From a virus: DNA of 64,000 nucleotides. The stretch is taken from positions 1 to 64,000 of IMG/VR virus record IMGVR_UViG_3300033141_003184. One strand, 5' to 3'. This document shows, piece after piece, positions 9,844-18,978 of the stretch. The notes beneath the pieces are model-generated. The model saw only the letters and a program-made list of their open reading frames with translations, was not told where the DNA came from and searched no databases. Position numbers and translations under genes: made by a program. How positions within the stretch are numbered: position 1 is the first letter of the stretch; each line of letters opens with the position of its first letter.

Positions 9844-10226
9844 GTTATAAATGGTGTCAAATGAGCTTTTATAATATAAGTATCGTCGGAACCAATAGCA
9901 GGCGATTTTTCCACCCGTTTAATAATAAAAGCTGACTCTTTTTTCGATGGATCGCTTTTTTCCTCAGAAGTGAGATCACTCAAACAACCCAAAAACAATA
10001 CTCCTTCCACATCCAAATCACTGTCAGTATAAACAACCGATCTGGATACTAACTTCCTCCCATCAACATTATTCTCTTCAACTACCTGATCCACATTTTC
10101 CCAACGACAAGATATCTCTACCGGAGAATCGTAAGTATTCTTCCCATAACCATCATTAACCGGATTTCCCCAATAGACAGCTGTTTGTTTATACATCCTA
10201 CTCAAAAATAAACTAAAACTTGTCAT
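9834..10226 (-). CDS. Putative head closure / head-tail stopper protein
   Basis: About 130 aa, beta-rich, with YKQTAVYWGNPVNDGYGK near the N-terminus. That pattern and the placement between the connector and the gp10-like gene fit small head-closure proteins. The open frame extends to 10250, inside the previous gene. I prefer the ATG at 10226 (MTSFSLFL), with the ATG at 10196 (MYKQTAV) also possible. The exact start is not settled by any strong ribosome binding site. Confidence 0.6.
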   Translation of the reverse strand: MTSFSLFLSRMYKQTAVYWGNPVNDGYGKNTYDSPVEISCRWENVDQVVEENNVDGRKLVSRSVVYTDSDLDVEGVLFLGCLSDLTSEEKSDPSKKESAFIIKRVEKSPAIGSDDTYIIKAHLTPFITWE

Positions 10227-10602
10227 CCTCATCAAAATTTGGTATAGCAAACATCGAAGCCGAAGCCTTTCCTATGTTACCCATTTTTCCGGTAATATCC
10301 AACTGGAGAACGACTTGTCCATACGGAGTCGCTTCCAATTGTCTACCAAAAGTCCCTATGTAATCAATTTCAGCATCACCAATCTTTTCCCTTCTCGGTA
10401 ATCTCTCCAAAGCGGATGCTATCAAATGAGCAGCATACCACCGTTGTATTTCCCTTTTAAGAGCATCACTCAATTCGGTATCACCTTCAAATACTTTATC
10501 CATCAAAGCATCTGCTGTATCTATGAAAGTAAAAATGGTACTATCAGATAACTCTGTACTACCAAGAATTACTTTTACCTCATCAACTGTAACTAAAGCC
10601 AT
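10213..10602 (-). CDS. Head-tail connector (gp6-like adaptor)
   Basis: 129 aa, largely helical. It begins VTVDEVKVILGSTELSDSTI and has a second helix pair around REIQRWYAAHLIASALE, the pattern of gp6-type connector proteins that form a ring under the portal. It is the first neck gene after the glycan cassette. Its normal neighbour, the capsid gene, is displaced by about 4.6 kb because of that cassette. Confidence 0.65.
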   Translation of the reverse strand: MALVTVDEVKVILGSTELSDSTIFTFIDTADALMDKVFEGDTELSDALKREIQRWYAAHLIASALERLPRREKIGDAEIDYIGTFGRQLEATPYGQVVLQLDITGKMGNIGKASASMFAIPNFDEDDKF

Positions 10603-10604
10603 AA

Positions 10605-11324
10605 TTATACATTTAATCTTTCTTTTACTCTACTCTTATATAATAGTGGATCAATGAAATTCAAAATCTCGCTATTCCATTTTAATCCCAACCAATCAAT
10701 AGTCTCATATATCTGAGAATAATCACCATTGACCATTCTCTGAGGCCACACCACTTTCACATTTAATCCCTCTGTGATCATCTCTACAAATCTCTTCTCG
10801 TGCTGATGCACCCACCATTTCCATCCATCAACCTCAGTCTTCACTCCAACAGCCCGGCGAAATACCTCCCGTCCAAACGCCCTCATAAAATTAGTATTTA
10901 AGCACGATTGAATAATATCACCAGTTCTTCTCCTTACTATGATCCATTTAGCATTTGGAAAAGCATAATGCCAAATAGGCCACATAAGACAGGATTTAGC
11001 TCCCTTATACATCCATGGTCCACCTGAATACCCCTCTTCCATCATAATCCCCTCAACCCTCTTCTTCCAATCACGAGGAATTATAAGAGAATTAACATCA
11101 GGGAGTGGATACTGACCAAGCGGATCAACTCCAATAGAACGGAGATACGGTTTCACTATAGTATCCCTTATCTTAACATTCTCAAACATCCCTTTTCTAT
11201 TATTTTTATTTGGAGGAGACATCACTCCACCAAACGCTCCACAAAGGTTTATTATACCAGCAACCATCGAAGTTCCGCTCCGAGCAGCTCCAGTAATCAA
11301 TATTGGAGAAGGCATATTACTCAT
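10605..11324 (-). CDS. Sulfotransferase-family protein
   Basis: 239 aa. The N-terminal strand and loop ITGAARSGTSM (residues 10-20) is the 5'-PSB loop that binds the phosphosulfate of PAPS in sulfotransferases. AKWIIVRRRTGDIIQS (about 125-140) matches the 3'-phosphate-binding region. It probably transfers sulfate to a sugar made or attached by the neighbouring cassette enzymes, which is an inference. It overlaps the glycosyltransferase gene upstream by 4 bases. It is not a normal structural gene, although it sits inside the structural operon. Confidence 0.75.
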   Translation of the reverse strand: MSNMPSPILITGAARSGTSMVAGIINLCGAFGGVMSPPNKNNRKGMFENVKIRDTIVKPYLRSIGVDPLGQYPLPDVNSLIIPRDWKKRVEGIMMEEGYSGGPWMYKGAKSCLMWPIWHYAFPNAKWIIVRRRTGDIIQSCLNTNFMRAFGREVFRRAVGVKTEVDGWKWWVHQHEKRFVEMITEGLNVKVVWPQRMVNGDYSQIYETIDWLGLKWNSEILNFIDPLLYKSRVKERLNV

Positions 11325-12004
11325 CGTATCATACTTTTAAAGCGTTTCTCATTTAATTGCAGCAATTCTCTATCAATCCTATCCTTTGTATGCCATTGAT
11401 GTTGAACCACAATATCATCTCTCACAACGATAGGAATACCCAATTTTTCAACCCTCAGTAAAAAAGCATCATCATCGTAAGCTAATCCGTCATAAAAATA
11501 CCCAGGAAATCCACCGGCTTTTCGATAAGAACTCCTCGATATACATGAACAGAAATGATACTTTACATTCCTATGTTTACTATGTTGATACCATCTATCA
11601 AAATTACCATCTTTATCCAAACCTTCACAAGCAACAACCACATATACATCACCACTATCATCAAGTTCAACATCAAACCCACTCAGTACATCATTCTTAT
11701 GTCTACATTCAGGATTGGTCAAGACCAAGTATTTTCCATTGGAGTGTGAATATCCCCAATTAAACAAAGGAGCAGGATTTGTTACCGACATCGGAAACAC
11801 AGAATGTACAAGTGGGAGGGATTGATGTCCAACCAAAACCTCAAGCAGCCTATTATGCAACACTTTATCACGAAAATTCTTAAAATCTTCAATCACAAAA
11901 ACCTCAAAATCATCCCTCCCACCGTACAATCTTTCGAACGATTGCAAAGTCGACGCTAACTGATCCGCTCTATCGTAATATGGCATAAGAATACTATATT
12001 TCAT
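11321..12004 (-). CDS. Glycosyltransferase family 2-like (GT-A)
   Basis: 227 aa. It starts YSILMPYYDRADQLASTL, the nucleotide-sugar-binding opening of GT-A family 2 enzymes. It has an acidic DSGDVYVVV region and GLAYDDDAFLLRVEKLG near the C-terminus, like the ED-type acceptor/base motif of this family. The donor and acceptor are not predictable. It is the fifth gene of the six-gene sugar cassette and overlaps both neighbours by 4 bases. Confidence 0.78.
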   Translation of the reverse strand: MKYSILMPYYDRADQLASTLQSFERLYGGRDDFEVFVIEDFKNFRDKVLHNRLLEVLVGHQSLPLVHSVFPMSVTNPAPLFNWGYSHSNGKYLVLTNPECRHKNDVLSGFDVELDDSGDVYVVVACEGLDKDGNFDRWYQHSKHRNVKYHFCSCISRSSYRKAGGFPGYFYDGLAYDDDAFLLRVEKLGIPIVVRDDIVVQHQWHTKDRIDRELLQLNEKRFKSMIR

Positions 12005-12927
12005 CTTAATCTCCCGTTTTTATCATAAACCTGACGCATCCAAACAACTGTCCTCCTTACTCCTTCCTCTAACCTTACTTTTGGAGAATGATCAAACCAT
12101 CTCTTTGCTTTAGAAAGATCAGGGAATTTACTCCTTACATTATGATCCTCTTCTTTCACCATCTCAACTAAAGAAGGATCACCACCAGTCTCCTTCAAAA
12201 CAATTTCACTCAACTCTTCCACGCTCCTCACCTCTGTACCACCTACATTCACTACCTCTCTCTCCCGGAAAGACTCAACAGCATTGATCATTGTATGTAT
12301 AAAATCATCTACATACATAAATGGGCGATAATAATTCCGATACACTCGATACGGTAAATTAAATAATGCCCGATATACAAATAGACTAACAACACTACGA
12401 TACGGAGTATAATACTCTCCAGGACCATACACATTAAAAAAACGCAATCGCATTATCCGAGAACCGTATCTTTTTTCAAAGTTCATACACTGTAATTCAT
12501 TCACCCACTTTGTAATAGCATAATCATTTAACTGTAATACCGGAAAAGCCATCGGTAAATCTTCCTTCAAATGAGCATCCACTTGCTCCCCATATATTTC
12601 TGAAGAACTGGCAAATATCAAAGAAAACCGATAAATCCTTTGTAATTCCAATATATTTCTTGTTCCAATCACATTCGTCATCCATAAGTTTTCAAAGTAT
12701 TCCTCTCCATTAATCCTACCAAACTCAGCAGCCAGATGAATAACCATATCAAACCCCAGTGAAAGTACTCTATCCACTTGTCGATATTCACGTACGTCCG
12801 CTCGAACATACTGAGAGTCACAATCGTGATCCAAATCAGTTCCCCACACTTCATGCCCTCTTTCACGAAGAGCCTTTAATAATGGAACTCCTATTACTCC
12901 CTTACTTCCTGTGATCAGTATTTTCAT
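12001..12927 (-). CDS. NAD-dependent sugar epimerase/dehydratase
   Basis: 308 aa, extended short-chain dehydrogenase. The Rossmann motif GSKGVIG is at residues 7-13, DMVIHLAAEFG follows, the catalytic-region serines lie in IFASSSEIYGE, and YAITK is the catalytic YxxxK pair. RFFNVYGPG is a common substrate-binding motif of UDP/GDP/TDP-sugar epimerases. It probably makes an activated sugar for the flanking glycosyltransferases. It overlaps the methyltransferase gene start-side by 26 bases. Confidence 0.85.
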   Translation of the reverse strand: MKILITGSKGVIGVPLLKALRERGHEVWGTDLDHDCDSQYVRADVREYRQVDRVLSLGFDMVIHLAAEFGRINGEEYFENLWMTNVIGTRNILELQRIYRFSLIFASSSEIYGEQVDAHLKEDLPMAFPVLQLNDYAITKWVNELQCMNFEKRYGSRIMRLRFFNVYGPGEYYTPYRSVVSLFVYRALFNLPYRVYRNYYRPFMYVDDFIHTMINAVESFREREVVNVGGTEVRSVEELSEIVLKETGGDPSLVEMVKEEDHNVRSKFPDLSKAKRWFDHSPKVRLEEGVRRTVVWMRQVYDKNGRLR

Positions 12928-13465
12928 ATTTACTCCAAACTACAAAATAACAACGTTTATCCTTTTTATCTTTATGAAATTCATTATCAACGAATCCATC
13001 AAAACCTAATCTCAATAAATCATCTTCAAACCAACGACTCCGATGAGTCTGCCCTTTATGATTACCAAAACCAGTTACATCAATATGCTGTTCTATATTT
13101 CCATTAGGTACCATCAATACAATCTTATCAAAATCTTCTTTTACTTTTCCTATCAATTCTATAGCATCCTTCTTTCTTAAATGCTCCAACGAATCAATAA
13201 ACATCGCAACTTTACTTCCTCTTAAAGAAGGTAACAACTCACGGTACCTTCTCATATCCCCACATACTTTTATACAATCGACACATGTTGCATTTCGAAT
13301 ATAAGGTTCAAACAATTCAATCCCAACTTTCAAAGGACAATTAACGCTATTTAATCTGTTAAAGAACCCAGCTCCAAATTCTATAGCAACATCAAATCCC
13401 TCCGTCTCCTTTCCCAACCAAGACAACCACTTATCATGTTCTCCATACCCCTTAACTCTCTTCAT
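12902..13465 (-). CDS. Class I methyltransferase-like protein
   Basis: 187 aa. DVAIEFGAGFFNRL (from about residue 25) looks like SAM-binding motif I, followed by a GIELFEPYI acidic strand (motif II) and KVAMFIDSLEHLRKKDA in the position of motif IV. The acceptor is unknown. From its place in the sugar cassette, a sugar or nucleotide-sugar is the likeliest target (inference). The fold assignment is moderate because the glycine loop is short. Confidence 0.6.
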   Translation of the reverse strand: MKRVKGYGEHDKWLSWLGKETEGFDVAIEFGAGFFNRLNSVNCPLKVGIELFEPYIRNATCVDCIKVCGDMRRYRELLPSLRGSKVAMFIDSLEHLRKKDAIELIGKVKEDFDKIVLMVPNGNIEQHIDVTGFGNHKGQTHRSRWFEDDLLRLGFDGFVDNEFHKDKKDKRCYFVVWSKYENTDHRK

Positions 13466-14126
13466 AACTATTCCAAATTAACCCCAATTCAGAACTTTTC
13501 TGTTCGTGTAATCGAGGTTTTCCAGACCATGCTATTATATGAGCCCGATCCAATCCTCTTTTGTGTCTCCACATCATCTTACCAATAATATACCCAGACG
13601 GCAAATAATTTTGTATTCTATCAACTTCCCAACCTACTTTTCGAATTATCCATCCCTGATCACCGTTCATACCAACCTTCTCATTTCGAAGAGAATAAAT
13701 AATAGCTCCCGGGTCTTTCCGAAACTCATCGTAAATATAACTCAACTTTGGAAACCTCCCCATCATTATTCCAGATGCCGGATGATCAGGCAACCTTTTA
13801 TTAAATCCTGTCAACATTAGAAACCCCGGAGCATTATCAGCTAAAGCAATCATATCATCAATGTTACGAAATACTACCGTATCCAAATCAAAGAATAGAT
13901 AATTATCATCAGGCAAATCTGGACGAAACAATTCTATTTTACTCCACCACCCAGGAAAATTATTCTTCAACGGTATTACTTTACATATACTCCGTACCTC
14001 CGGATCGTCAGTAAGACATATAAATTCATGAGACTTGATAGTATTTTTCTTTACTGCAACCTTTAATTTGGTCACATAATCCCGGGAAAAATCCCCACCA
14101 GTTTTATATACACAAATCACTTTCAT
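13452..14126 (-). CDS. Glycosyltransferase (GT-A, DxD)
   Basis: 224 aa. LFFDLDTVVFRNID carries the DxD motif that binds metal and nucleotide sugar. GDQGWIIRKV and an HPASGIMMGRF segment are typical of GT8/GT-A-like proteins found in phage genomes. It overlaps the methyltransferase by 14 bases. It may decorate a virion protein or a surface glycan. The target is not visible in the sequence. Confidence 0.75.
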   Translation of the reverse strand: MKVICVYKTGGDFSRDYVTKLKVAVKKNTIKSHEFICLTDDPEVRSICKVIPLKNNFPGWWSKIELFRPDLPDDNYLFFDLDTVVFRNIDDMIALADNAPGFLMLTGFNKRLPDHPASGIMMGRFPKLSYIYDEFRKDPGAIIYSLRNEKVGMNGDQGWIIRKVGWEVDRIQNYLPSGYIIGKMMWRHKRGLDRAHIIAWSGKPRLHEQKSSELGLIWNSYEES

Positions 14127-14818
14127 ATTAACTCCTTCATAGAAACCTTAGGAAACACATCAATAGCACTATCCGGGTTTACATTCACTATCTCCACTCC
14201 CATTCTCTTCGCATCCTCAGCAATTCTCGAAAATCCGACGAGATGACGATGAAAAGGTAATTGTCTCTCCTTTCTCCTCTCATTTTTATCAATAGGAGTG
14301 TATTCACTATGCCAATGTTGTGATCCCACATTATCAAGCTTCATATCAAATCCCAATAAATATATTCTACCGACCCCAGTATGAACCGCTAATGATATAG
14401 CAGCTGCTCCACTATTTGCATTCCACCTCACCTTACCTGGAGACTCACTTATTCCTAAACCATTCCTATTATCTTTTGGAAGGTACTTTACAGTCCAAGA
14501 GGAAGAGAATCGTTGATGGCAAGTAACCTTCAATCCTTTGAATTGTCTTATCCTCTCCTCATTCTCCAAATAAAATCTATTATCACCGAAGAACAAAATA
14601 TCAACCCAATCACCGAGAAAAGCCGAAATATTAACTCCTATTATATGTTTATCATGCAAAAACGATAAGTATGGAGAATATGCCTTCAATGGTAGAGATT
14701 TGTTTTTTACCGATTCAACTACATGATCTGGTATCTCAAATTCTCTAACTAATGATGGACCACCTCCTATGATCCAACACTGTCCTCCTTTCCACATCGA
14801 AGGCACCGTCCATACCAT
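14123..14818 (-). CDS. DUF115-like glycan-associated protein
   Basis: 231 aa. CWIIGGGPSL (residues 14-23) and NANSGAAAISLAVHTGV followed by IYLLGFDM are the recurrent motifs of the DUF115 / MptE-like Rossmann family. This family often accompanies glycosylation loci in bacteria and phages. It is the first gene of the sugar cassette after the capsid block and overlaps the next gene by 4 bases. The biochemical activity of this family in phages is not established here. Confidence 0.65.
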   Translation of the reverse strand: MVWTVPSMWKGGQCWIIGGGPSLVREFEIPDHVVESVKNKSLPLKAYSPYLSFLHDKHIIGVNISAFLGDWVDILFFGDNRFYLENEERIRQFKGLKVTCHQRFSSSWTVKYLPKDNRNGLGISESPGKVRWNANSGAAAISLAVHTGVGRIYLLGFDMKLDNVGSQHWHSEYTPIDKNERRKERQLPFHRHLVGFSRIAEDAKRMGVEIVNVNPDSAIDVFPKVSMKELI

Positions 14819-14819
14819 C

Positions 14820-15155
14820 TCATTTCAAACTTTCTATTAGTTTTTCGGCTTCTCCCTTTGGTAAGGCTTTTTCATTTATAACCTTACCAGTTTCTGAATT
14901 GATTACATCAAACCAACCGCCACCACGATGTTTTAGAGAATAAACAACGGAAGATTCTCCTTCCTTTACCTCTTCTACTGTCTCCTTCTTTTTTTCCAAT
15001 CCAAGAGGATCAACCGGTATAACTATATCACGGAAAGTTTCGGGAATATCAATCGGATCAGCCCAAAACTCCTGATTCGGTTTTATAATCTTCCCCTGGA
15101 AACGTAACGATCCACCACCGATTTTCTTAAATTTTACCTTCTTATTCCTTTCCAT
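14820..15155 (-). CDS. Hypothetical protein following the capsid gene
   Basis: 111 aa, unrecognised. The N-terminus is basic (MERNKKVKFKKIGGGSL). The middle is acidic and probably a linker. The C-terminus has a small beta motif (GGGWFDVINSETGKVIN) and a helix. The place right after the major capsid gene suggests a minor virion or head-completion protein, which is inference only. A mini reading frame with an identical TAATCATG start context lies just upstream (15180-15169). Confidence 0.6.
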   Translation of the reverse strand: MERNKKVKFKKIGGGSLRFQGKIIKPNQEFWADPIDIPETFRDIVIPVDPLGLEKKKETVEEVKEGESSVVYSLKHRGGGWFDVINSETGKVINEKALPKGEAEKLIESLK

Positions 15156-15197
15156 AACTCAAAAGTTTAATTGTACATGATTAGTACAAATTAAGAA

Positions 15198-16280
15198 TTA
15201 AGCAAGATGAACAATTCCGCTCTTACCATTCTGATCAGAACGAATCTGAGGAACCTGAATAGTAAGAACCTTATACTTATTTACAAACCTTCCTTCAGTA
15301 GTCCACTCAACATTCGTAATACCCATACCACGAACCAAACGAACCACATCAGAAGTCATTTGTACAAGCAAAACGTTATTAGCAGGCAAAGTATCAATAA
15401 CCTTTACCCCCTTGATACCGGAAACCTTCAAGATTCTTTCCCGGATGGTAGTGCCTGGAGTGGTTGTATCGTAATCCTCATCCAATATGGTTTCATATGC
15501 CGTAGGAATGTACAACATCCATGGTCCATAATGATAGTTATTGATAGATTCCTGCTTCATGCTAATTACATCAGCAAGAATCTGAGCCGCAGTCTTTGAA
15601 GAACTATCCCAATTAGCACTCAACGACACTGTATTCCTATCAGGATGATTAATATAGGAATAAATAGTACCTCCACCAAAAGTGTAAGTAGTGTTGGTAA
15701 AGAGCATTTCTTCCAGCTTCTCATTCACTTTCCGGGCAGCCCTCTCAGCAGCTGTAGTATCCAACGGATTACCAAGAGAACGACTGGCGGCCAACACTCT
15801 TGCGTTAATCTCATAATCAACATGAATTATGGGAATTGGCAGGTAATGAACTCCAAAACTCGGTCGATCACCCTGAGAACGAGTTACCCCGTCCATAGTG
15901 AGACTGGCTTCCATTGCGTCACTTACGTCATGCCATTCAAGAACGGTTGTTCCCATAGCATTACCAAGGTTGTATACCAAACCATTAGCAACCAAATCCT
16001 GAACACCCCCAAGTCGAGACTCAGAAATCTTCAAAATAGCTTCATCCAATTGCTTCCACTCATCCCTACGGAGAGTAGCATTGGTATTAATAGGAACAGC
16101 TTTATAACTGGTCGGTTTCTTAGGATCACCTCCTTTGAATACCGTAATATAAGCCCTTCCATCTTTCGGATTGATCCACGGTCTCATAGCTCCCGGGTCC
16201 ATACGACCGTTAACTTGAAACATAGAAGCTACTTCTCCCTGAACTTGTCCTTTACTAATAAAATCAACATTAGTATTCAT
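15198..16280 (-). CDS. Major capsid protein (HK97 fold, encapsulin-like)
   Basis: 360 aa. LRRDEWKQLDEAIL, then SRLGGVQDLVANGLVYNLG and DVSDAMEASLTMDG resemble the P-domain region of encapsulin-like HK97-fold capsid proteins. The C-terminal half has the strand-rich NNVLLVQMTSDVVRLVRG pattern. I start at 16280 because AAAGGAGG lies 6-13 bases before this ATG. An in-frame ATG at 16298 would put that site inside the gene. Decoration protein and scaffold/protease genes lie directly upstream. Lattice symmetry cannot be read from sequence. Confidence 0.88.
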   Translation of the reverse strand: MNTNVDFISKGQVQGEVASMFQVNGRMDPGAMRPWINPKDGRAYITVFKGGDPKKPTSYKAVPINTNATLRRDEWKQLDEAILKISESRLGGVQDLVANGLVYNLGNAMGTTVLEWHDVSDAMEASLTMDGVTRSQGDRPSFGVHYLPIPIIHVDYEINARVLAASRSLGNPLDTTAAERAARKVNEKLEEMLFTNTTYTFGGGTIYSYINHPDRNTVSLSANWDSSSKTAAQILADVISMKQESINNYHYGPWMLYIPTAYETILDEDYDTTTPGTTIRERILKVSGIKGVKVIDTLPANNVLLVQMTSDVVRLVRGMGITNVEWTTEGRFVNKYKVLTIQVPQIRSDQNGKSGIVHLA

Positions 16281-16299
16281 TTCTATTCCTCCTTTCATC

Positions 16300-16752
16300 T
16301 TATATTACACGTACTTTGATTCTACCCACTGCAACAGCGGAATTACTCAGATCAACAGCCTCCAAAGCCACCGCCACAATAGATGCCGGGTACTCAATAG
16401 CAGTAGCCGTTGTAGCGGCATACTTCTGTAAGTGACCAGCTCCATCACTTTCAAGAAAATCCCCGATAGAGACATTCTCTCCATCTTTCAATAATGCGTA
16501 AACTTCTTCTCCACGAACCGTTACCCAAACCTGCACCTGATCGTCAGCAGAGTAATTATCATCAATACCATTACCCTGTAACTCATCTTCCAATGCAAAC
16601 ATCGGAAGAACAGGTTCTCCAGCACTGGAATGAGCTTGTACTTTCCCAGCACTGGTCAATTCGACAAGCATACCTGGAGTGATTGTTCCAGCAGCAACAT
16701 ATTCATTAACAATATCCAGGTACTTTTTCAGCTTAATCGTGTTTTTTGCCAT
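16300..16752 (-). CDS. Putative capsid decoration protein
   Basis: 150 aa, small, acidic and beta-rich: TIKLKKYLDIVNEYVAAG, then GMLVELTSAGKVQAHS and a C-terminal strand. Proteins with this size and composition upstream of the capsid gene usually bind the outside of the shell (DUF2190-like or SH3-like decoration proteins). The start carries a GGAGG site, suggesting high expression. The function is inferred from position and composition. Confidence 0.6.
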   Translation of the reverse strand: MAKNTIKLKKYLDIVNEYVAAGTITPGMLVELTSAGKVQAHSSAGEPVLPMFALEDELQGNGIDDNYSADDQVQVWVTVRGEEVYALLKDGENVSIGDFLESDGAGHLQKYAATTATAIEYPASIVAVALEAVDLSNSAVAVGRIKVRVI

Positions 16753-16778
16753 TTTTTTACCTCCTTACATTTTTATAA

Positions 16779-18698
16779 TTAATTCTTCTGTTCAACTTCT
16801 ACTCCAGGAGGGAGTAAAATTTCGTCAGAGCTATTCACTCCAATTCCACCAGCCAAGGAAAAATCAGGTTCCTGCGGTTTGGTGGATTCATACAATCTCA
16901 GGAGAAAATCATCAGAAAGTCCTTCCAAAGTTTCTGTAGGCCATTTGTCCTCCCCAACATTTGTCTGGATTTCTTTAATCAATTTCTCCCTCTTTTCTTT
17001 CTGTTCTTTCTTATAAGCCTCCAAAGCTCTTTTGTCTTCTTCAGAAAGAACATCAACTTTCTTCTCAATTTCAATAGGTTGTGCTATCTTATCGAGAAGA
17101 TCAGCATCAAGAGTCATTAAAACCTCCTTGTCTTCTTCAGTAAATCGCCCATTGCTATTAGCAATAAGATCACTTACCTTCTGTTCGACTTCAGGAGTTT
17201 TTCCATCTTCTTTTTTCACTTTTCTGTCCTCCTCTTTTTTAGTTCGACAATTAGAAATATATTCTACGGACTTCCTCACTCGTGTCGGATCACCAATAAG
17301 TTCGATTTTCCCGCCTTCGTACTTATAGGATTGCTTCCACAAAGAGGACTCTCCCTTAGAATTCTTTGCATAAATAACTTCTCCATCATATATTTCTTCC
17401 GGATAATACCAAGCGATATCAGAGCTAATGGTATCAAAATAACGATACATCGCATCCAAAATCTCTCTATATCCAACACCTCCATTTATCTCAAATTCAT
17501 TTACAGAATATCCCAAATTTCTCACCAAAGATACTAATTCTGATTCAATCAAACCCTGTGGAGCTTTTAATTTAGCATTAAACTCTTTATTCAATAAACT
17601 ATAAGCTCTTCTCCTCGCTGCAGATAAAGTATTAGCCGGCACTCCCTTTACCTGAGCTCCACGTCCACTTATAACAGCTCTAAGAGCATGTTCATTAAGT
17701 TTACCAGTCTTTGGATTAACCACGGGTAACTTCAAATCACCAAAAGTCTTAGCAGAACTCGATCCTATAAGATAGTGAGAAGCTATTCTTGCTTTTTCTT
17801 TAGAACTCAACTCATCCCACTGTTTATCAACTCCAAAATCACCTAATGATGGAGCCTTCCATTTTGTGGTTTCAGTCCCACTATATTTAAGAGCGTTGGT
17901 AATATATTGAACATTCACAAGTAACTCATCTTCAATTCCCTGATTCACTCTTATTCCACAACCATCGTCTATGGAACATGCTCCCACAAGACCGGGTAAT
18001 AAAGCCAGATGATCAGGTCTGTAATTCTTAGCGATGTAATTATATTTTTCCCCATTCCACTCTCCTTCCACTTCTTCATTATCTGAAAACACTCCAACAG
18101 AAACTTCTATCATTTCCCCATTCTTTACGGAATCTAACAAGTCAGGAGAAACAACTTCCAAACGTTCAATATCTAACCAAGCCTCCGCTTTCAACCTTGA
18201 TCCCTCTAATTGAGCATTGAATACCCTTCCAATTTCATACTCCTCCAAAACCTCCGGAGAGTTTGCGGAAATAAAGGAATCACCATCATCCTTTGGATGA
18301 TTCAATACAATAGGTATTCCATTCCAAGCTTCCACAACTTCCCCAAGTTCCTCGGCAAGATGCAATACTGCCCCAGCACTACCAACATGAACTCCCTCCT
18401 TAATCATCACAACAGGAACCACCAAATAATCTCTACCATTGAGAGTTCTCTCCTCCGCTTCATATCCTTGAGCAAACGGATCGGAATCCATAGTTAAAAA
18501 AACATCTTCCATAATTCCAATATTAGCACTCAAAACCCCATTAGCATATTTGACTGCTTTAGCATCACATTCCTTTTCACTTCCTCCATCAGCTAAACAT
18601 TTCTTACGAACAGAGTTAGCTATGTTAACCCACCTTCTCTTCTGTTTATCAGTGAGCCCTTTCATATGTCGATCAACATCTTTTACAGTCCACGGCAT
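16779..18698 (-). CDS. Head maturation protease with ChaB-like N-terminus and scaffold tail
   Basis: 639 aa in three parts. Residues 1-55 (VDRHMKGLTDKQKRRWVNIA and a Cys pair) resemble the ChaB fold. Residues about 60-260 match DUF2213-type phage prohead proteases, with GIPIVLNHP, YEIGRVFNAQLEGSRLKAEAW and PDHLALLPG. Residues about 480-639 are charged and coiled-coil, as in an internal scaffold that the protease later digests. The middle (about 270-370) is a further globular section. It lies between the MuF-like and decoration genes, the normal place for protease and scaffold. A GGAGG site precedes the start. Confidence 0.75.
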   Translation of the reverse strand: MPWTVKDVDRHMKGLTDKQKRRWVNIANSVRKKCLADGGSEKECDAKAVKYANGVLSANIGIMEDVFLTMDSDPFAQGYEAEERTLNGRDYLVVPVVMIKEGVHVGSAGAVLHLAEELGEVVEAWNGIPIVLNHPKDDGDSFISANSPEVLEEYEIGRVFNAQLEGSRLKAEAWLDIERLEVVSPDLLDSVKNGEMIEVSVGVFSDNEEVEGEWNGEKYNYIAKNYRPDHLALLPGLVGACSIDDGCGIRVNQGIEDELLVNVQYITNALKYSGTETTKWKAPSLGDFGVDKQWDELSSKEKARIASHYLIGSSSAKTFGDLKLPVVNPKTGKLNEHALRAVISGRGAQVKGVPANTLSAARRRAYSLLNKEFNAKLKAPQGLIESELVSLVRNLGYSVNEFEINGGVGYREILDAMYRYFDTISSDIAWYYPEEIYDGEVIYAKNSKGESSLWKQSYKYEGGKIELIGDPTRVRKSVEYISNCRTKKEEDRKVKKEDGKTPEVEQKVSDLIANSNGRFTEEDKEVLMTLDADLLDKIAQPIEIEKKVDVLSEEDKRALEAYKKEQKEKREKLIKEIQTNVGEDKWPTETLEGLSDDFLLRLYESTKPQEPDFSLAGGIGVNSSDEILLPPGVEVEQKN

Positions 18699-18725
18699 TT
18701 TTAATTCCTCCTATTATTTCGTTTT

Positions 18726-18971
18726 TCATATTTTATCATCTATTTTTACCAACCGGTAATGTCCTATTTCTTTTCGAAGAATCTTATTTCCATCTTCATC
18801 AGTATCCATTATTAATTCTCCATTCTCATCTGTAGCATAACTTTGTATTTTAAGGATCACTGGATTACCAACGGTAATATCAATGTGTACAGAAAACACT
18901 TTTGGTATCTTATCAATACCAAATAACTCAAATAACTTTTTTACTAATTCTGAATTATGCCCAATAGCCAT
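18726..18971 (-). CDS. Small hypothetical protein in the head block
   Basis: 81 aa, unrecognised. It has an N-terminal helix (ELVKKLFELFGIDKI) and beta segments (FSVHIDITVGNPVILKIQSY). It sits between the MuF-like and protease genes with short gaps, so it is co-transcribed with head genes. It may be a minor head component. No motif gives a function. Confidence 0.6.
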   Translation of the reverse strand: MAIGHNSELVKKLFELFGIDKIPKVFSVHIDITVGNPVILKIQSYATDENGELIMDTDEDGNKILRKEIGHYRLVKIDDKI

Positions 18972-18978
18972 GACTTTA

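Noticed and set aside
10605-14818. Glycan cassette as host chromosomal DNA from misassembly
   Set aside because: Gene direction, overlaps with structural genes and matching codon and leader style place it inside the phage operon.
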